64,000 bases of DNA from positions 2,666,001 to 2,730,000 of the forward strand of contig NZ_JAATJK010000001.1 of NCBI RefSeq assembly GCF_011927785.1. The letters run 5' to 3'. Below are positions 25,835 to 35,968 of the stretch, one piece after another. The notes below the pieces were generated by a model. That model made no database searches. It had not been told where the DNA came from and saw nothing but the letters and a program-made list of their open reading frames with translations. Within the stretch, counting starts at the first letter, position 1. The number at the start of each line of letters is the position of its first letter. The position numbers and the translations under genes were made by a program. This DNA comes from Micromonospora profundi. GTDB taxonomy: Bacteria; Actinomycetota; Actinomycetes; Mycobacteriales; Micromonosporaceae.

Positions 25835-28582
25835 ATGCGACACGCCATCGTCGGGCGGGACGAGGTGTTCGACCGGGCCTGGCGGCAGCTGGGCCGCCCC
25901 GGGCCGGTGCTGGTGGAGGGGCCAGCCGGCATCGGCAAATCCGAACTCTGGCGGGCGCTCGTCGCGCAGGCCAGGCAGGCGGGTTGGCTGGTGCTGAGCT
26001 GCGCGCCCACCGAGGCCGAGGCGGAGCTTCCGTACGCCGCCCTGGCCGACCTGCTGCGCCCGCTCGCCGACCGGGTCGCCGCGCTGCCCGAGCCACAGAG
26101 GACCGCAGCCGAGGTCGTGCTCCTCGCCGGCGACGTCCGGGAGGCCGTCGACGTGCGAGTGGTCGGGGCCGCGACCCGCTCACTGCTGGAAGCGACGGCG
26201 CCGGACGCCCACCCGGCGGTCCTGGTGGCCGTGGACGACGCGCCCTGGCTGGACCGGCCGAGCGAACGCGCGTTGCGGTACGCGCTGCGGCGCGTGGCGG
26301 GCCTGAGCGTGTTGGTGAGTCGCCGACGCGGGCGGGGCGATCCCGAGGACGTGCCGCTCGGGCTCGACGAGGGCCGCGACGGCAGCCGGCTCGAACGGGT
26401 GGAGCTGCCGCCGCTCGACGTCGGCGCGCTGCACCACGTCCTGCGCGACCAGTTGGGCGTCACGCTCTCCCGACCCATGCTGGTGCGGGTGGCGCGGGAG
26501 GCCGGCGGCAATCCGCTGCTGACCATCGAGGTCGTACGCGCCATGCAACGCCTGCCGCGCCAACCCTCGCCCGGCGACGACCTGCCGGTGGCCGCGTCCA
26601 TGCATCACCTGCTCGCGGACGTCGTCGCCGGGTTGTCCCCCGCCAGTCGTGACGCGGTACGGCTGGCCGCGCTGCTGACAGTGCCCACGCTTGTCGACCT
26701 GACGACGGCGGGGGTGCCCGCCACCGCGCTGGACGCCCCCGAGGAGGCCGGGCTGGTCGTCGTGACACCGACGGGCGTGCGGTTCACCCACCCGGTGCAC
26801 GCCGCCGCCGTACGCGCCGGCATCCCGCCGGGCGTCCGCCGCCGGCTGCACCACAGGCTGGCCGACCTGGTGGCCGATCCGGACGAGCGGGCCCGGCACC
26901 TGGCGCTGTGCACAACGGAACCGGACCCGGCGGTCGCTGACACACTCGCCGCCGCTGCCGACCGGTGGCACAGCCGGGGAGCGCCCGACCTCGCCGCCGA
27001 CCTGCACGACCGCGCCGGCCAGCTCACTCCCGTCGACGATCGGGTACGGCTGGGCCAGCGGCGGCTCGCCGCGGCCCGCTGCAGGCTCGACAGCGGTGAC
27101 CTGCCGGCAGCCCGGCAGGCGGCCGAGGCGGTGGCGGCCGACTTCTCCGGTGACCTGCGCGCCGAGTCGCTGCTGCTGCGTGCCATCGTCGCCTGGTCCA
27201 CCGGCGAGGCCGGACAGGCGGCCGTGGAGTTTGGCACCCGAGCACTGGCGGCGGCCCGGCCCGACTCGGCACTGGCCGGCCGCATCCACGCCCACCTGGC
27301 CGTCTTCAACGACCACACCGAGCCGGCACGGGCGCACGCCGAGGCCGCCGCCGCGCTGTTGGACGGCCGCGACGACGAACACGACCTGCTCGCCGCCGCG
27401 CTGGTCCTGCTCTTCTTCCAGGAGGTACGCCTCGGGCGGGCGCCGCGCACCGACCTGTTGGAGCGGGCTCTCGCCCTGGAGGGCGACAAACCGTCGTGGC
27501 TGGCGAGCACGGTGCCGGCGATCTGGTGGAAGTCGATGGACGACGCGGAGCGTGCCCGCAGTCGACTGCGCCAGATGCTCGGTCGGGCCGAGGCCCGCGG
27601 CGACGAGCCCCTGCAACACGAGTTGCTGTCGCACCTGGGTGAGGCCGAGTTGCTGGCCGGGCGGTGGGACGAGGCCCAACGGCACATCGCCGCCGCACGG
27701 GATCTCGGTGACCAGCTCGGCAGCGGTCTGGTCGCCGAGACCTGGCTGGCCGCCCTGCTGGACGCTCACCGTGGCCGGCTGGCCGAGGCGGCCCGGGTGG
27801 CCGAGTCCGGTCTGCGGCTCGCCGAGGAACTGGACGACGACTGGTGCCGGCGCATCCACCAGCAGTTGGCCGGGTTCGTGGCCCTGTCGGCAGGCCGGAT
27901 GGCGGAGGCCGCCGCCGCGTACACCGCCCTGGCCGCCACTATCGACGCGCAGGGCCTGGTGGAGCCGCTCGCGATGCGCTTCGAACCGGACTGGATCGAG
28001 GCGTGTGTCGGGGCCGGCGAACTCGACCGCGCTACGGCGGTGCTGCACCGGCTGGACGCCCGGCACCGCCGGCTGCCGCGGCCCTGGACGATCCTGGGCA
28101 CCGCACGGGCCCGCGTACTGCTGGACAGCGCCACCGGCCGTGACCCCGGGCCGGCGCTCGAGGAGTTGACGGCAGCGCGGAACGCCGTACCTCCGGATGT
28201 TCTCCCGCTGGATCGTGCCCGCTGCCTGTTCGTGGCCGGGATGGCGTACCGGCGGTGCCGCCGCAAGCTGCCGGCGCGGCAGGCGCTGGAGGTGGCGGTG
28301 GCGGAGTTCAGCGCGATCGGCGCTGCGGCGTTCGCCGAGCGGGCCCGGGCGGAGCTGGCTCGCGTCGGAGGTCGCGCGCCGACACCCCGGCACCTCACCC
28401 CCACCGAGGAGCGGGTGGCCCGCCTGGCGGCGCGCGGCCGGACCAACCGCGCCATCGCCGACGAGCTGTTCGTCAGCCCGAAGACCGTCGAGGCCAATCT
28501 GGCCCGCGTGTACCGCAAGCTCGGCATCTCCACGCGCGCCGAGCTGGGTGCGGCGATGACCAGGGCAGACGCGCAAACATAG
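25835..28582 (+). CDS. Large LuxR-family (LAL/MalT-like) ATPase regulator
   Basis: The 915-aa protein has an N-terminal AAA-type ATPase with Walker A GPAGIGKS (residues 29-36) and Walker B AVLVAVDDAPWLD, a helical TPR-like middle region, and a C-terminal LuxR HTH (~850-910: LTPTEERVARLAARGRTNRAIADELFVSPKTVEANLARVYRKLG). It should integrate a ligand with ATP binding and activate transcription. ATG 25835 is 88 bp after sthA. The small-protein/lipoprotein operon starts only 46 bp downstream on the same strand and is the nearest candidate target. Confidence 0.9.
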   Translation: MRHAIVGRDEVFDRAWRQLGRPGPVLVEGPAGIGKSELWRALVAQARQAGWLVLSCAPTEAEAELPYAALADLLRPLADRVAALPEPQRTAAEVVLLAGDVREAVDVRVVGAATRSLLEATAPDAHPAVLVAVDDAPWLDRPSERALRYALRRVAGLSVLVSRRRGRGDPEDVPLGLDEGRDGSRLERVELPPLDVGALHHVLRDQLGVTLSRPMLVRVAREAGGNPLLTIEVVRAMQRLPRQPSPGDDLPVAASMHHLLADVVAGLSPASRDAVRLAALLTVPTLVDLTTAGVPATALDAPEEAGLVVVTPTGVRFTHPVHAAAVRAGIPPGVRRRLHHRLADLVADPDERARHLALCTTEPDPAVADTLAAAADRWHSRGAPDLAADLHDRAGQLTPVDDRVRLGQRRLAAARCRLDSGDLPAARQAAEAVAADFSGDLRAESLLLRAIVAWSTGEAGQAAVEFGTRALAAARPDSALAGRIHAHLAVFNDHTEPARAHAEAAAALLDGRDDEHDLLAAALVLLFFQEVRLGRAPRTDLLERALALEGDKPSWLASTVPAIWWKSMDDAERARSRLRQMLGRAEARGDEPLQHELLSHLGEAELLAGRWDEAQRHIAAARDLGDQLGSGLVAETWLAALLDAHRGRLAEAARVAESGLRLAEELDDDWCRRIHQQLAGFVALSAGRMAEAAAAYTALAATIDAQGLVEPLAMRFEPDWIEACVGAGELDRATAVLHRLDARHRRLPRPWTILGTARARVLLDSATGRDPGPALEELTAARNAVPPDVLPLDRARCLFVAGMAYRRCRRKLPARQALEVAVAEFSAIGAAAFAERARAELARVGGRAPTPRHLTPTEERVARLAARGRTNRAIADELFVSPKTVEANLARVYRKLGISTRAELGAAMTRADAQT

Positions 28583-28616
28583 GGAAACGCCCGATTCCTC
28601 GCCGGCCGCCGCGACC

Positions 28617-28622
28617 TAGCGT
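28617..28622 (+). promoter_or_regulatory. Putative -10 box of the lipoprotein operon (leaderless)
   Basis: TAGCGT ends 6 nt before ATG 28629, the leaderless spacing. No ribosome site is visible for that gene, and the -35 is weak, which would suit an activator-dependent promoter. Confidence 0.4.
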
Positions 28623-28628
28623 CAGCTC

Positions 28629-28913
28629 ATGGCCAATCACCTGTTCGTCCTGGAGCAGTACGACAGCTCCTCCGAGGCGGGCACGGCCGCACCGCAGATC
28701 ACCACACCGGGCTGTCGGCTGGTCGCCGCCATCCGGTTGCCCACAGACAACGTCGTGATCGCCCTGGTCGAGGGCCCCGACGCGGAGGTGGTGGCCGCGG
28801 CCGCCGCCGACGGCGCGTGGCGGGTCGACCGGCTGATTCCGGCCCGGTGGATCCGTCCACCTCAGCTCAGCTCCACCAACCCGGACCTCCCACGACAGGT
28901 GAAGGAAGCATGA
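28629..28913 (+). CDS. Small protein of unknown function
   Basis: The 94-aa cytoplasmic protein contains LFVLEQYDSS near the start, then GCRLVAAIRLPTDNVVIALVEGPDAEVVAAAAADGAWRVDRLIPARW. This strand-helix pattern recalls small alpha/beta-barrel dimers such as DUF4242-like proteins; the match is by eye and weak. Its stop overlaps the next ATG by 4 nt, so it is the first gene of the lipoprotein operon, immediately downstream of the LuxR regulator. I do not assign a function. Confidence 0.75.
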   Translation: MANHLFVLEQYDSSSEAGTAAPQITTPGCRLVAAIRLPTDNVVIALVEGPDAEVVAAAAADGAWRVDRLIPARWIRPPQLSSTNPDLPRQVKEA

Positions 28914-29431
28914 CTGTGCGCCGACTGATCGCACCCCTGTGGTGCTCGCTGCTGCTGATTCCGCTCGTCGCCTGCGGCCCCGACGACACCGGCGACGCCG
29001 ATCCCGCCGCCGGGGCCGGCGTCGAGGTCGACGGCGGCGCCGACCTGCCCAACGTGTCCCGGCCCGCGTGCCCGTTCAGCGCGGCCCAGGTCTCCGACCT
29101 CGTCGGACAACCGATGGAGGACCAGGGCAACTGCCTGTTCGGCGACGGCAAGGGCGTCGCCTCGCTCACCATCACCACCGCCTCGCCGCTCGCCGGTGAG
29201 AGCACCTACGACTACCAGCGCAAGAACGCCACCGAGGTCTACCGGGAGGTGAAGGACGTCAACAAGGGCCGCAAGGCGTACCTCGCCGTGAAGGACATCG
29301 AAGGTGAGGCCGTCGTGGTCAGCGACAAGGGCAGCTACACCGTGATCCTCAGCAGCTTCCAGGCGATCAGTGCCAGCCCCGGCGGGTACGAGCCGACGCT
29401 GCGCAAGGTGCTCGACGCCCTCCCGCTGTGA
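28910..29431 (+). CDS. DUF3558-like lipoprotein
   Basis: The 173-aa predicted lipoprotein has signal MTVRRL plus a hydrophobic stretch and lipobox LVAC with Cys22. After an acidic spacer, the mature domain reads RPACPFSAAQVSDLVGQPM followed by NCLFGDG. This two-cysteine pattern resembles DUF3558 lipoproteins of actinobacteria, whose role is unknown. It would be anchored outside the membrane. GAAGGAAG precedes the ATG. Confidence 0.82.
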   Translation: MTVRRLIAPLWCSLLLIPLVACGPDDTGDADPAAGAGVEVDGGADLPNVSRPACPFSAAQVSDLVGQPMEDQGNCLFGDGKGVASLTITTASPLAGESTYDYQRKNATEVYREVKDVNKGRKAYLAVKDIEGEAVVVSDKGSYTVILSSFQAISASPGGYEPTLRKVLDALPL

Positions 29432-29477
29432 TGCACAGCCAGGACCGGCCGACCCCGCGACAGGAAGTGGAGCCACG

Positions 29478-30062
29478 ATGACTCACCTCGGAACCGGCAC
29501 GCGGCGGCGTGTCCAACTCCTGGCCGCCGTGGCCGCCGTGTCGACGCTCACCGCGCTCGGCGGCTGCGGGATGCTCGGCGGCACTGACGACGGTGGTACC
29601 CCGGCGGCCGGCGCGGGAGAGAGCGTGGCGGCCACTCCCGAGGACGACCCGGCCGTGGCGCCGCCGGCGGAGGCGCCGCCGGCCGCGGCAAAGATCGACG
29701 CCTGCGCACTGGTCACGAAGGGGGAGGCGGAGAAGTTGGCGGGCACTGCCCTTCAGGACCCGCCGGAGAAGCCGGAGGATCGGGACACCTGCACCTACAC
29801 GGGGGCGCCGAACGGCCCGACCGCGCAGGTCGAGGTGTACGTCGGTGACGGTGCGAAGAAGTTCCTCGACATCGACCGCGAACTCGGGCACAAGTTCACT
29901 GCGATCAGCGGTGCGGGCGATGAGGCGTACGCCGAGGACGGCACGGTCTTCGTCAGCAAGGGCGGGGTGTGGGCCTGCATCCGGCTGGTCCGCAGCGAGG
30001 ACCCGGCGACGTACCGCACGGCTCTGGAGACCGCGGCGCGCACGGCCGTCGGCCGCCTTTGA
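29478..30062 (+). CDS. DUF3558-like lipoprotein, second copy
   Basis: The 194-aa predicted lipoprotein has a twin-arginine-like n-region (TRRRVQLL) and lipobox LGGC with Cys30. A Pro/Ala-rich spacer (~50-75) leads to IDACALVTKGEAEKLAGTAL and DTCTYTG, the DUF3558-like cysteine pattern seen also in the preceding protein. The two may be diverged paralogues. ATG 29478 has GGAAGTGGAGCC upstream. It is third in the operon, 46 bp after the previous stop. Confidence 0.82.
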   Translation: MTHLGTGTRRRVQLLAAVAAVSTLTALGGCGMLGGTDDGGTPAAGAGESVAATPEDDPAVAPPAEAPPAAAKIDACALVTKGEAEKLAGTALQDPPEKPEDRDTCTYTGAPNGPTAQVEVYVGDGAKKFLDIDRELGHKFTAISGAGDEAYAEDGTVFVSKGGVWACIRLVRSEDPATYRTALETAARTAVGRL

Positions 30063-30082
30063 ACGGCGGAGGAGGCGACGTG

Positions 30083-31549
30083 GTGGCACCGGGGTCGCGG
30101 CGCCGCCGGGCGGTGGCCGTGCTGCTCACCGTGACCCTGGTGCCTCTCGCAGCCTGCCAGCGGGGTGACGCCGGCCCGAAACCACCCCGCCCGCCGGCCG
30201 GCGTCGCCGCTGAGGACCAGCGGTACGGGGCGGCGCCCGCGCCCGACCCGAAGGTGACCTACCAGCCCGACGTGGTGTTCGTGGGCGGCGGTGGCGGGTC
30301 GGTGCGCGGGCTCTCCGAGGACGCGTTGACCTGGCGCATCGACCCCGGCGCCAGTGGCGCCGACAAGCTCGCCCGGGGGAAGGTCATGTTCCTCACCGGG
30401 CGGGCGGTGGGCCGGGTGCTCGACGTGCGCCGCGACGCCGACGACCTGGCGGTGACCCTCGGGCCGGTGAACATCACCGACGTGATCCGGGACGGGACCT
30501 TCGCCAGTGACGGCCCGGTCTCCCTGGAAAAACCGGTCCGGTACGACGCTGGCACGCCCTTCTGGGCCGAGTACGACGCAGCGGATGGCGGGTCGGGTGG
30601 CGGAGCGGCTGTGCCCGCGGCGTCGACGCCGTCCTCCTCGACGTTTCGGGTGCGACCGGTCGGCAGTGGTGTCGACATGTCCCCTGCGGGCCTCTCGGGC
30701 GTTCGGCGGATCGGCGGATTCGATGTCACGTCGATCTGTTGCGTGAACGCGGTAGGCGCGCGCTTCAGCTATCACGGCGGCGGGATCCGCATCGTGGGCT
30801 TGGCGACATTGCTGATGAAGAGCCCGACGGCCCAGTTCTACCTCGAAATTCGCGGCGCCACGATCCGGAGGGCGGAGCTACGGGTCAGCGGGATGGTCGG
30901 GCTGCGGATCGAGATCAAGGGGGCAACCGACAGAGGTCAGAACATCAACAAGCGCATCCCGATCCCGCTGGATTTCAGCGTCCCGGTGGGCGAGATCCTC
31001 GGTGTGCCGTTCTCCGTCACCGCCAACCAGGTCATCGGGATACAGACGGCCTTCAGCGCCAAGGACGGCAACATCAAGGCGGCCGGCGAGTGGTCGCTGG
31101 GGGGCTCCGTCGGTTTCGGTTACGCCGACGGCGCGTTCGGCGTCACAAAGCCCTGGAACCTCACCGTCCACAACAGCATCACCGACTCGATCAGCGGACC
31201 GTCGGTCGGCGTGAACGGAATCATCATCTACTACCAGGCGGCATTCCGGGCCGGCCTCGGTATGTTCGGTCTCACGGCCGGGTTGTACGCGATCGTCACC
31301 GCCTCTGCGGGGCTGACTGTCGGTTCCGCTCTTGGAGCGCCGCTCGCGCTGTGCCGCAGCACCCAACTCGGCCTGTCCGTGGACTACGGCGTCGGTTACA
31401 CAATCCCCGGCGGCCTGGCGAGGGTGATCAACAAGTTCCTGGACCTGTTCAACGCGGGGCCGATCGCGGCAAGTGCCGGCATCGGACGAGTCGACAATGT
31501 GTTCGACAAGCTTGACGTCCAGCCCGACAAGAAGATCTGCAAAGGCTGA
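30083..31549 (+). CDS. Large lipoprotein of unknown function, glycine- and strand-rich
   Basis: The 488-aa predicted lipoprotein has an Arg-rich n-region and lipobox LAAC with Cys25. Residues ~25-190 are Gly/Asp-rich (VVFVGGGGGSVRGLSEDALTWRID). After a Ser/Ala linker, the remaining ~290 residues alternate hydrophobic and glycine residues over many predicted strands, with an ICCVNAVG pair of cysteines. I do not recognise the C-terminal domain. Either GTG 30080 or GTG 30083 can start it; 30083 sits 7 nt after AGGAGG. It is the last gene of the operon and is followed by a strong two-way terminator. Confidence 0.8.
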   Translation: MAPGSRRRRAVAVLLTVTLVPLAACQRGDAGPKPPRPPAGVAAEDQRYGAAPAPDPKVTYQPDVVFVGGGGGSVRGLSEDALTWRIDPGASGADKLARGKVMFLTGRAVGRVLDVRRDADDLAVTLGPVNITDVIRDGTFASDGPVSLEKPVRYDAGTPFWAEYDAADGGSGGGAAVPAASTPSSSTFRVRPVGSGVDMSPAGLSGVRRIGGFDVTSICCVNAVGARFSYHGGGIRIVGLATLLMKSPTAQFYLEIRGATIRRAELRVSGMVGLRIEIKGATDRGQNINKRIPIPLDFSVPVGEILGVPFSVTANQVIGIQTAFSAKDGNIKAAGEWSLGGSVGFGYADGAFGVTKPWNLTVHNSITDSISGPSVGVNGIIIYYQAAFRAGLGMFGLTAGLYAIVTASAGLTVGSALGAPLALCRSTQLGLSVDYGVGYTIPGGLARVINKFLDLFNAGPIAASAGIGRVDNVFDKLDVQPDKKICKG

Positions 31550-31554
31550 CCGGT

Positions 31555-31587
31555 GGCCGGTGCGGAGGACGATCCTCCGCACCGGCC
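31555..31587. terminator. Bidirectional terminator hairpin
   Basis: A perfect 15-bp stem (GGCCGGTGCGGAGGA at 31555-31569 with 31573-31587) has a 3-nt loop. It lies between the lipoprotein operon and the convergent GH10 gene. Confidence 0.85.
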
Positions 31588-31602
31588 GGTGTCACGTCAG
31601 CC

Positions 31603-33054
<1,452 letters not shown>

Positions 33055-34431
33055 TCAGGAGACCGAACAGGTCGCCCCGTTGAGGGCGAAGGACGTGGGC
33101 TTGCCGGTGCCGCCGTTGTGGGTGGCCTGGAAGCCGATGTCGACCGAGGTGTTCGGCGCGATGGTGGCGTTGTAGGAGACGTTGCGGGCGGTCACGGCTC
33201 CGCTGGTCGGGGTGTACTGCGCGTTCCAGCCGTTGGTGATGGCTTGGCCGGCGGGCAGCGTGAAGGTCAACGCCCATCCGTTCACCGCTGCGGTCCCGGT
33301 GTTGGTGATGGTCACGCTGGCGGTGAGACCGCTGTTCCAGGCGTTTACCGTGTAGCCGACCCGACAGGAGCCTTCCGATGGCGGCGGCGTGGTCGGGGGC
33401 GGCGTGGTCGGCGGAGGCGTGGTCGGAGGCGGCGTGGTCGGGGGTGGCGTCGTCGGAGGCGGGGTGGTCGGAGGCGGGGTGGTCGGGGGCGGCGTCGTCG
33501 GAGGCGGCGTCGTGGTTCCGTCCAGGCCGAAGAAGCGGATCACCTGGGCGGCGTCGACAGGCAGGTTGTGCGAGACGCCCTGCATGCTTATCGCCTCGAC
33601 CGGCGCCATCGGCCCGCTGCTGCCGTACCGGGTCCTTGTGTAACCGGACTGCGGCGAGTCGGTGTACGTCGGGGTCTGGCTCAGCCCGTGCACGTTCGTC
33701 CACTGCTTGACCTGCTCACCGAAGTTCGGGTAGCGCAGAGTCTCGTCGTTTGTGCCGTGCCAGATCTGCATCCGTGGTCGCGGCCCGGTGTAGCCGGGGT
33801 ACGCCCCGCGTACCAGGTCCCCCCACTGCTGCGGAGTCCTGATGAGCTGGCCGTTGGCGCACTCGCTGTTCCACTCCGAACTGCCGCCGGTGGCGAAGCA
33901 GCCGAAGGGCACCCCGGCGAAGGACGCGCCCGCCGCGAACACGTCGGGGTAGTCGCCGAGCATGACGTTGGTCATCATCGCGCCCGACGACGTGCCGGTG
34001 ACGAAGATCCGGGCCGGGTCGGCGGCGTAGCGCTGCCGCACGTAGTCGACCATCGACATCAGCCCGACCGGGTCGCTGCCGCCGCCTCGACGCAGCGCCT
34101 GCGGCGAGGCCACGTCCCAGCACTTGCTGCTGCGGGTCGCGGACGGGTAGATCACGATGAACCCGTACCTGTCGGCGAGTGACGCGTACTGGGTGCCGGA
34201 GTGGAACGCCGGGCCTGTTCCCGTGCAGTAGTGCAGGGCCAGCAGGACCGCCGGTCGGGACGCCACCCGGTCCGGGACGTACAGGTGCATCTGGAGGTTT
34301 GTGGGGTTGGTGCCGAAGCCGGTCACCTGGGTGAGCGTCGCCGCGGACGCGGGGGCGGCGAACGTCAGAGCGGCTGCGGCCAGTGTCACGACCGCCATGA
34401 CGACGCCGAGCATCCTTGTCTTCAGTGTCAT
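33055..34431 (-). CDS. Secreted CE1 esterase (acetylxylan/feruloyl esterase type) with C-terminal CBM2
   Basis: The 458-aa secreted esterase has a signal peptide ending APASA (~30 residues), then a PHB-depolymerase/CE1-type alpha/beta-hydrolase (~31-305): HYCTGTGPAFHSG oxyanion region, nucleophile Ser in GTSSGAMMTN, Asp in WHGTNDE, and His in GVSHNLP. A long TTPPP linker leads to a CBM2 (~358-458). It removes acetyl or feruloyl groups from xylan, helping the GH10 xylanase made from the same transcript. Start ATG 34431 is used; ATG seven codons later also leaves a signal peptide. It has its own operator-covered promoter. Confidence 0.92.
   Translation of the reverse strand: MTLKTRMLGVVMAVVTLAAAALTFAAPASAATLTQVTGFGTNPTNLQMHLYVPDRVASRPAVLLALHYCTGTGPAFHSGTQYASLADRYGFIVIYPSATRSSKCWDVASPQALRRGGGSDPVGLMSMVDYVRQRYAADPARIFVTGTSSGAMMTNVMLGDYPDVFAAGASFAGVPFGCFATGGSSEWNSECANGQLIRTPQQWGDLVRGAYPGYTGPRPRMQIWHGTNDETLRYPNFGEQVKQWTNVHGLSQTPTYTDSPQSGYTRTRYGSSGPMAPVEAISMQGVSHNLPVDAAQVIRFFGLDGTTTPPPTTPPPTTPPPTTPPPTTPPPTTPPPTTPPPTTPPPTTPPPSEGSCRVGYTVNAWNSGLTASVTITNTGTAAVNGWALTFTLPAGQAITNGWNAQYTPTSGAVTARNVSYNATIAPNTSVDIGFQATHNGGTGKPTSFALNGATCSVS
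33375..33518 (-). repeat. Tandem DNA repeat encoding the CE1 Pro/Thr linker
   Basis: About nine 15-bp units encode T-T-P-P-P, nearly the same repeat as in the GH10 gene 1.4 kb away. The similarity could promote recombination between the two genes. Confidence 0.8.
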
Positions 34432-34524
34432 CGTTCGCGATTCCTCGGGAAATGACGCATGGAAGGGGGGTTAGTCGAGGACTGCCCTTCGCCCGACCAT
34501 GACCGCGGCTCGCGTGACCAAGTC

Positions 34525-34553
34525 AGCTTCAATCGAGCGCACTCGATTGTCAA
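34525..34553 (-). promoter_or_regulatory. Promoter of the CE1-GH10 operon
   Basis: On the minus strand, a consensus -35 TTGACA (34553-34548) is followed after 17 bp by the weak -10 GAAGCT (34530-34525). The spacer is filled by an inverted repeat, as expected for a repressed promoter. The leader would be about 90 nt. Confidence 0.6.
34530..34549. promoter_or_regulatory. Operator-like inverted repeat inside the CE1-GH10 promoter
   Basis: Perfect arms CAATCGAG (34530-34537) and CTCGATTG (34542-34549) flank CGCA. The repeat lies between the -35 and -10, so a bound protein would block RNA polymerase. The cognate regulator is not identified; either LacI protein in this window is a candidate. Confidence 0.6.
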
Positions 34554-34558
34554 GGATT

Positions 34559-34573
34559 CCGGAAACCTTTCGG
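34559..34573. promoter_or_regulatory. GAAA-NN-TTTC box upstream of the CE1-GH10 promoter
   Basis: CCGGAAACCTTTCGG lies just upstream of the TTGACA of the esterase promoter. It resembles the boxes at 46486 and 46697 near the LacI gene, but has a 2-nt centre where those have 1 nt. Confidence 0.45.
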
Positions 34574-34645
34574 TGCAACGGATTGCGGGCGACCTGCGTA
34601 CGAAGGCGGCGTCGCTGCATTGGCCATCGTCGACAGGCGGCGGGC

Positions 34646-34668
34646 TATTATCGGGAGGTTCCCGATAA
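34646..34668. promoter_or_regulatory. ManD promoter -10 with overlapping inverted-repeat operator
   Basis: TATTAT (34646-34651) is a good -10 for the ManD gene. Overlapping it, arms TTATCGGGA (34648-34656) and TCCCGATAA (34660-34668) form a perfect 9-bp inverted repeat with a GGT centre. This is a likely repressor site of a type different from the xylan boxes. No GntR- or IclR-type regulator gene is present in the window. Confidence 0.6.
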
Positions 34669-34746
34669 GCACATCGCGCTTCTCCCCGCCCCTCGCGCCA
34701 CCCCCTGCGGCGTCCACAGCCGACCCGTGGGCCCGAAGGAGATCGA

Positions 34747-35955
34747 GTGAAGATCGTCGACGCCCGGGTCATCGTGACCTGTCCGGGCCGAAACTTCGTC
34801 ACCCTCAAGATCGTCACGGATGAGGGCGTCACCGGCGTCGGAGACGCCACCCTCAACGGCCGGGAACTGGCCGTCGCGTCGTACCTGCGCGACCACGTGG
34901 CACCGCTGCTGATCGGCCGGGACCCGGCGCGGATCGAGGACACCTGGCAGTACCTGTACCAGGGCGCGTACTGGAGGCGCGGCCCGGTCACCATGAGCGC
35001 GATCGCGGCGGTGGACACCGCCCTGTGGGACATCAAGGGCAAGGTCGCCGGCCTCCCGGTCTACCAACTGCTGGGTGGCCGGTCCCGCGAGGGCGTCACG
35101 GTGTATGGCCACGCCAACGGCGAGTCCGTCGAGGAGGTGCTGGTGGAGGTTGCCCGCTACCTCGACCTCGGCTACCGGGCGGTGCGGGTCCAGTGCGGCG
35201 TGCCGGGCCTACCCAAGACGTACGGGGTCAGCGCCGACAAGCTCTTCTACGAGCCGGCCGACGCGGCGCTGCCCAGCGAGGCGACCTGGTCCACGGCCCG
35301 CTACCTGACGCACGTGCCGACGGTGTTCGCCCGTGTCCGCGACGAGTTCGGCCCCACCCTGCGGCTGCTGCACGACGTGCACCACCGGCTCACCCCGATC
35401 GAGGCGGCCCGGCTCGGCCGCAGCCTGGAGCCGTACGCGCTGACCTGGATGGAGGACCCGGTCCCGGCCGACCTCCAGGAGGGCTTCCGGCTGATCCGGC
35501 AGCACACGACCACGCCGATCGCCGTGGGCGAGGTCTTCAACAGCATCCACGACGCCGCCCAGCTCATCCGGGAACAGCTCATCGACTACATCCGGGCCAC
35601 AGTCGTGCACGCCGGCGGGATCACCCACCTGCGTCGCATCTTCGACCTGGCGGCGCTGCACCACGTACGCAGCGGCTCGCACGGCGCCACCGACCTCTCG
35701 CCGGTCTGCATGGCCGCCGCGCTCCACCTCGACATCTCGATCCCCAACTTCGGCCTCCAGGAGTACATGCGGCACACGGCCGAGACCGACGAGGTGTTCC
35801 CCCACGGCTACCACTACGCCGACGGCTACCTGCACCCCGCCGAGACCCCGGGTCTCGGGGTGGACATCGACGAGGAGGCGGCGGCCCGCTACCCGTACGC
35901 CCCGGCGTACCTGCCGGTGAACCGGCTGGAGGACGGCACCGTGCACCCCTGGTGA
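34747..35955 (+). CDS. manD: D-mannonate dehydratase, ManD/RspA type (enolase superfamily)
   Basis: The 402-aa enolase-superfamily enzyme has a capping domain ([25 protein letters not shown]), then [21 protein letters not shown] and [23 protein letters not shown], both typical of ManD. Metal ligands are visible as Asp in LLHDVHHRL, Glu in WMEDPVP and Glu in VGEVFNS. It dehydrates D-mannonate (some homologues use D-gluconate) to 2-keto-3-deoxygluconate. D-mannonate arises from glucuronate, the sugar released by the GH67 enzyme encoded convergently 13 bp away. GTG 34747 has AAGGAG upstream. The uronate isomerase and mannonate reductase genes are not in the window. Confidence 0.93.
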   Translation: MKIVDARVIVTCPGRNFVTLKIVTDEGVTGVGDATLNGRELAVASYLRDHVAPLLIGRDPARIEDTWQYLYQGAYWRRGPVTMSAIAAVDTALWDIKGKVAGLPVYQLLGGRSREGVTVYGHANGESVEEVLVEVARYLDLGYRAVRVQCGVPGLPKTYGVSADKLFYEPADAALPSEATWSTARYLTHVPTVFARVRDEFGPTLRLLHDVHHRLTPIEAARLGRSLEPYALTWMEDPVPADLQEGFRLIRQHTTTPIAVGEVFNSIHDAAQLIREQLIDYIRATVVHAGGITHLRRIFDLAALHHVRSGSHGATDLSPVCMAAALHLDISIPNFGLQEYMRHTAETDEVFPHGYHYADGYLHPAETPGLGVDIDEEAAARYPYAPAYLPVNRLEDGTVHPW

Positions 35956-35968
35956 GCGGGCAGCGGGG

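Noticed and set aside
25835..28582. Secondary-metabolite cluster marked by large LuxR regulators
   Set aside because: No polyketide, peptide-synthetase, terpene or ribosomal-peptide genes are near either LAL regulator.
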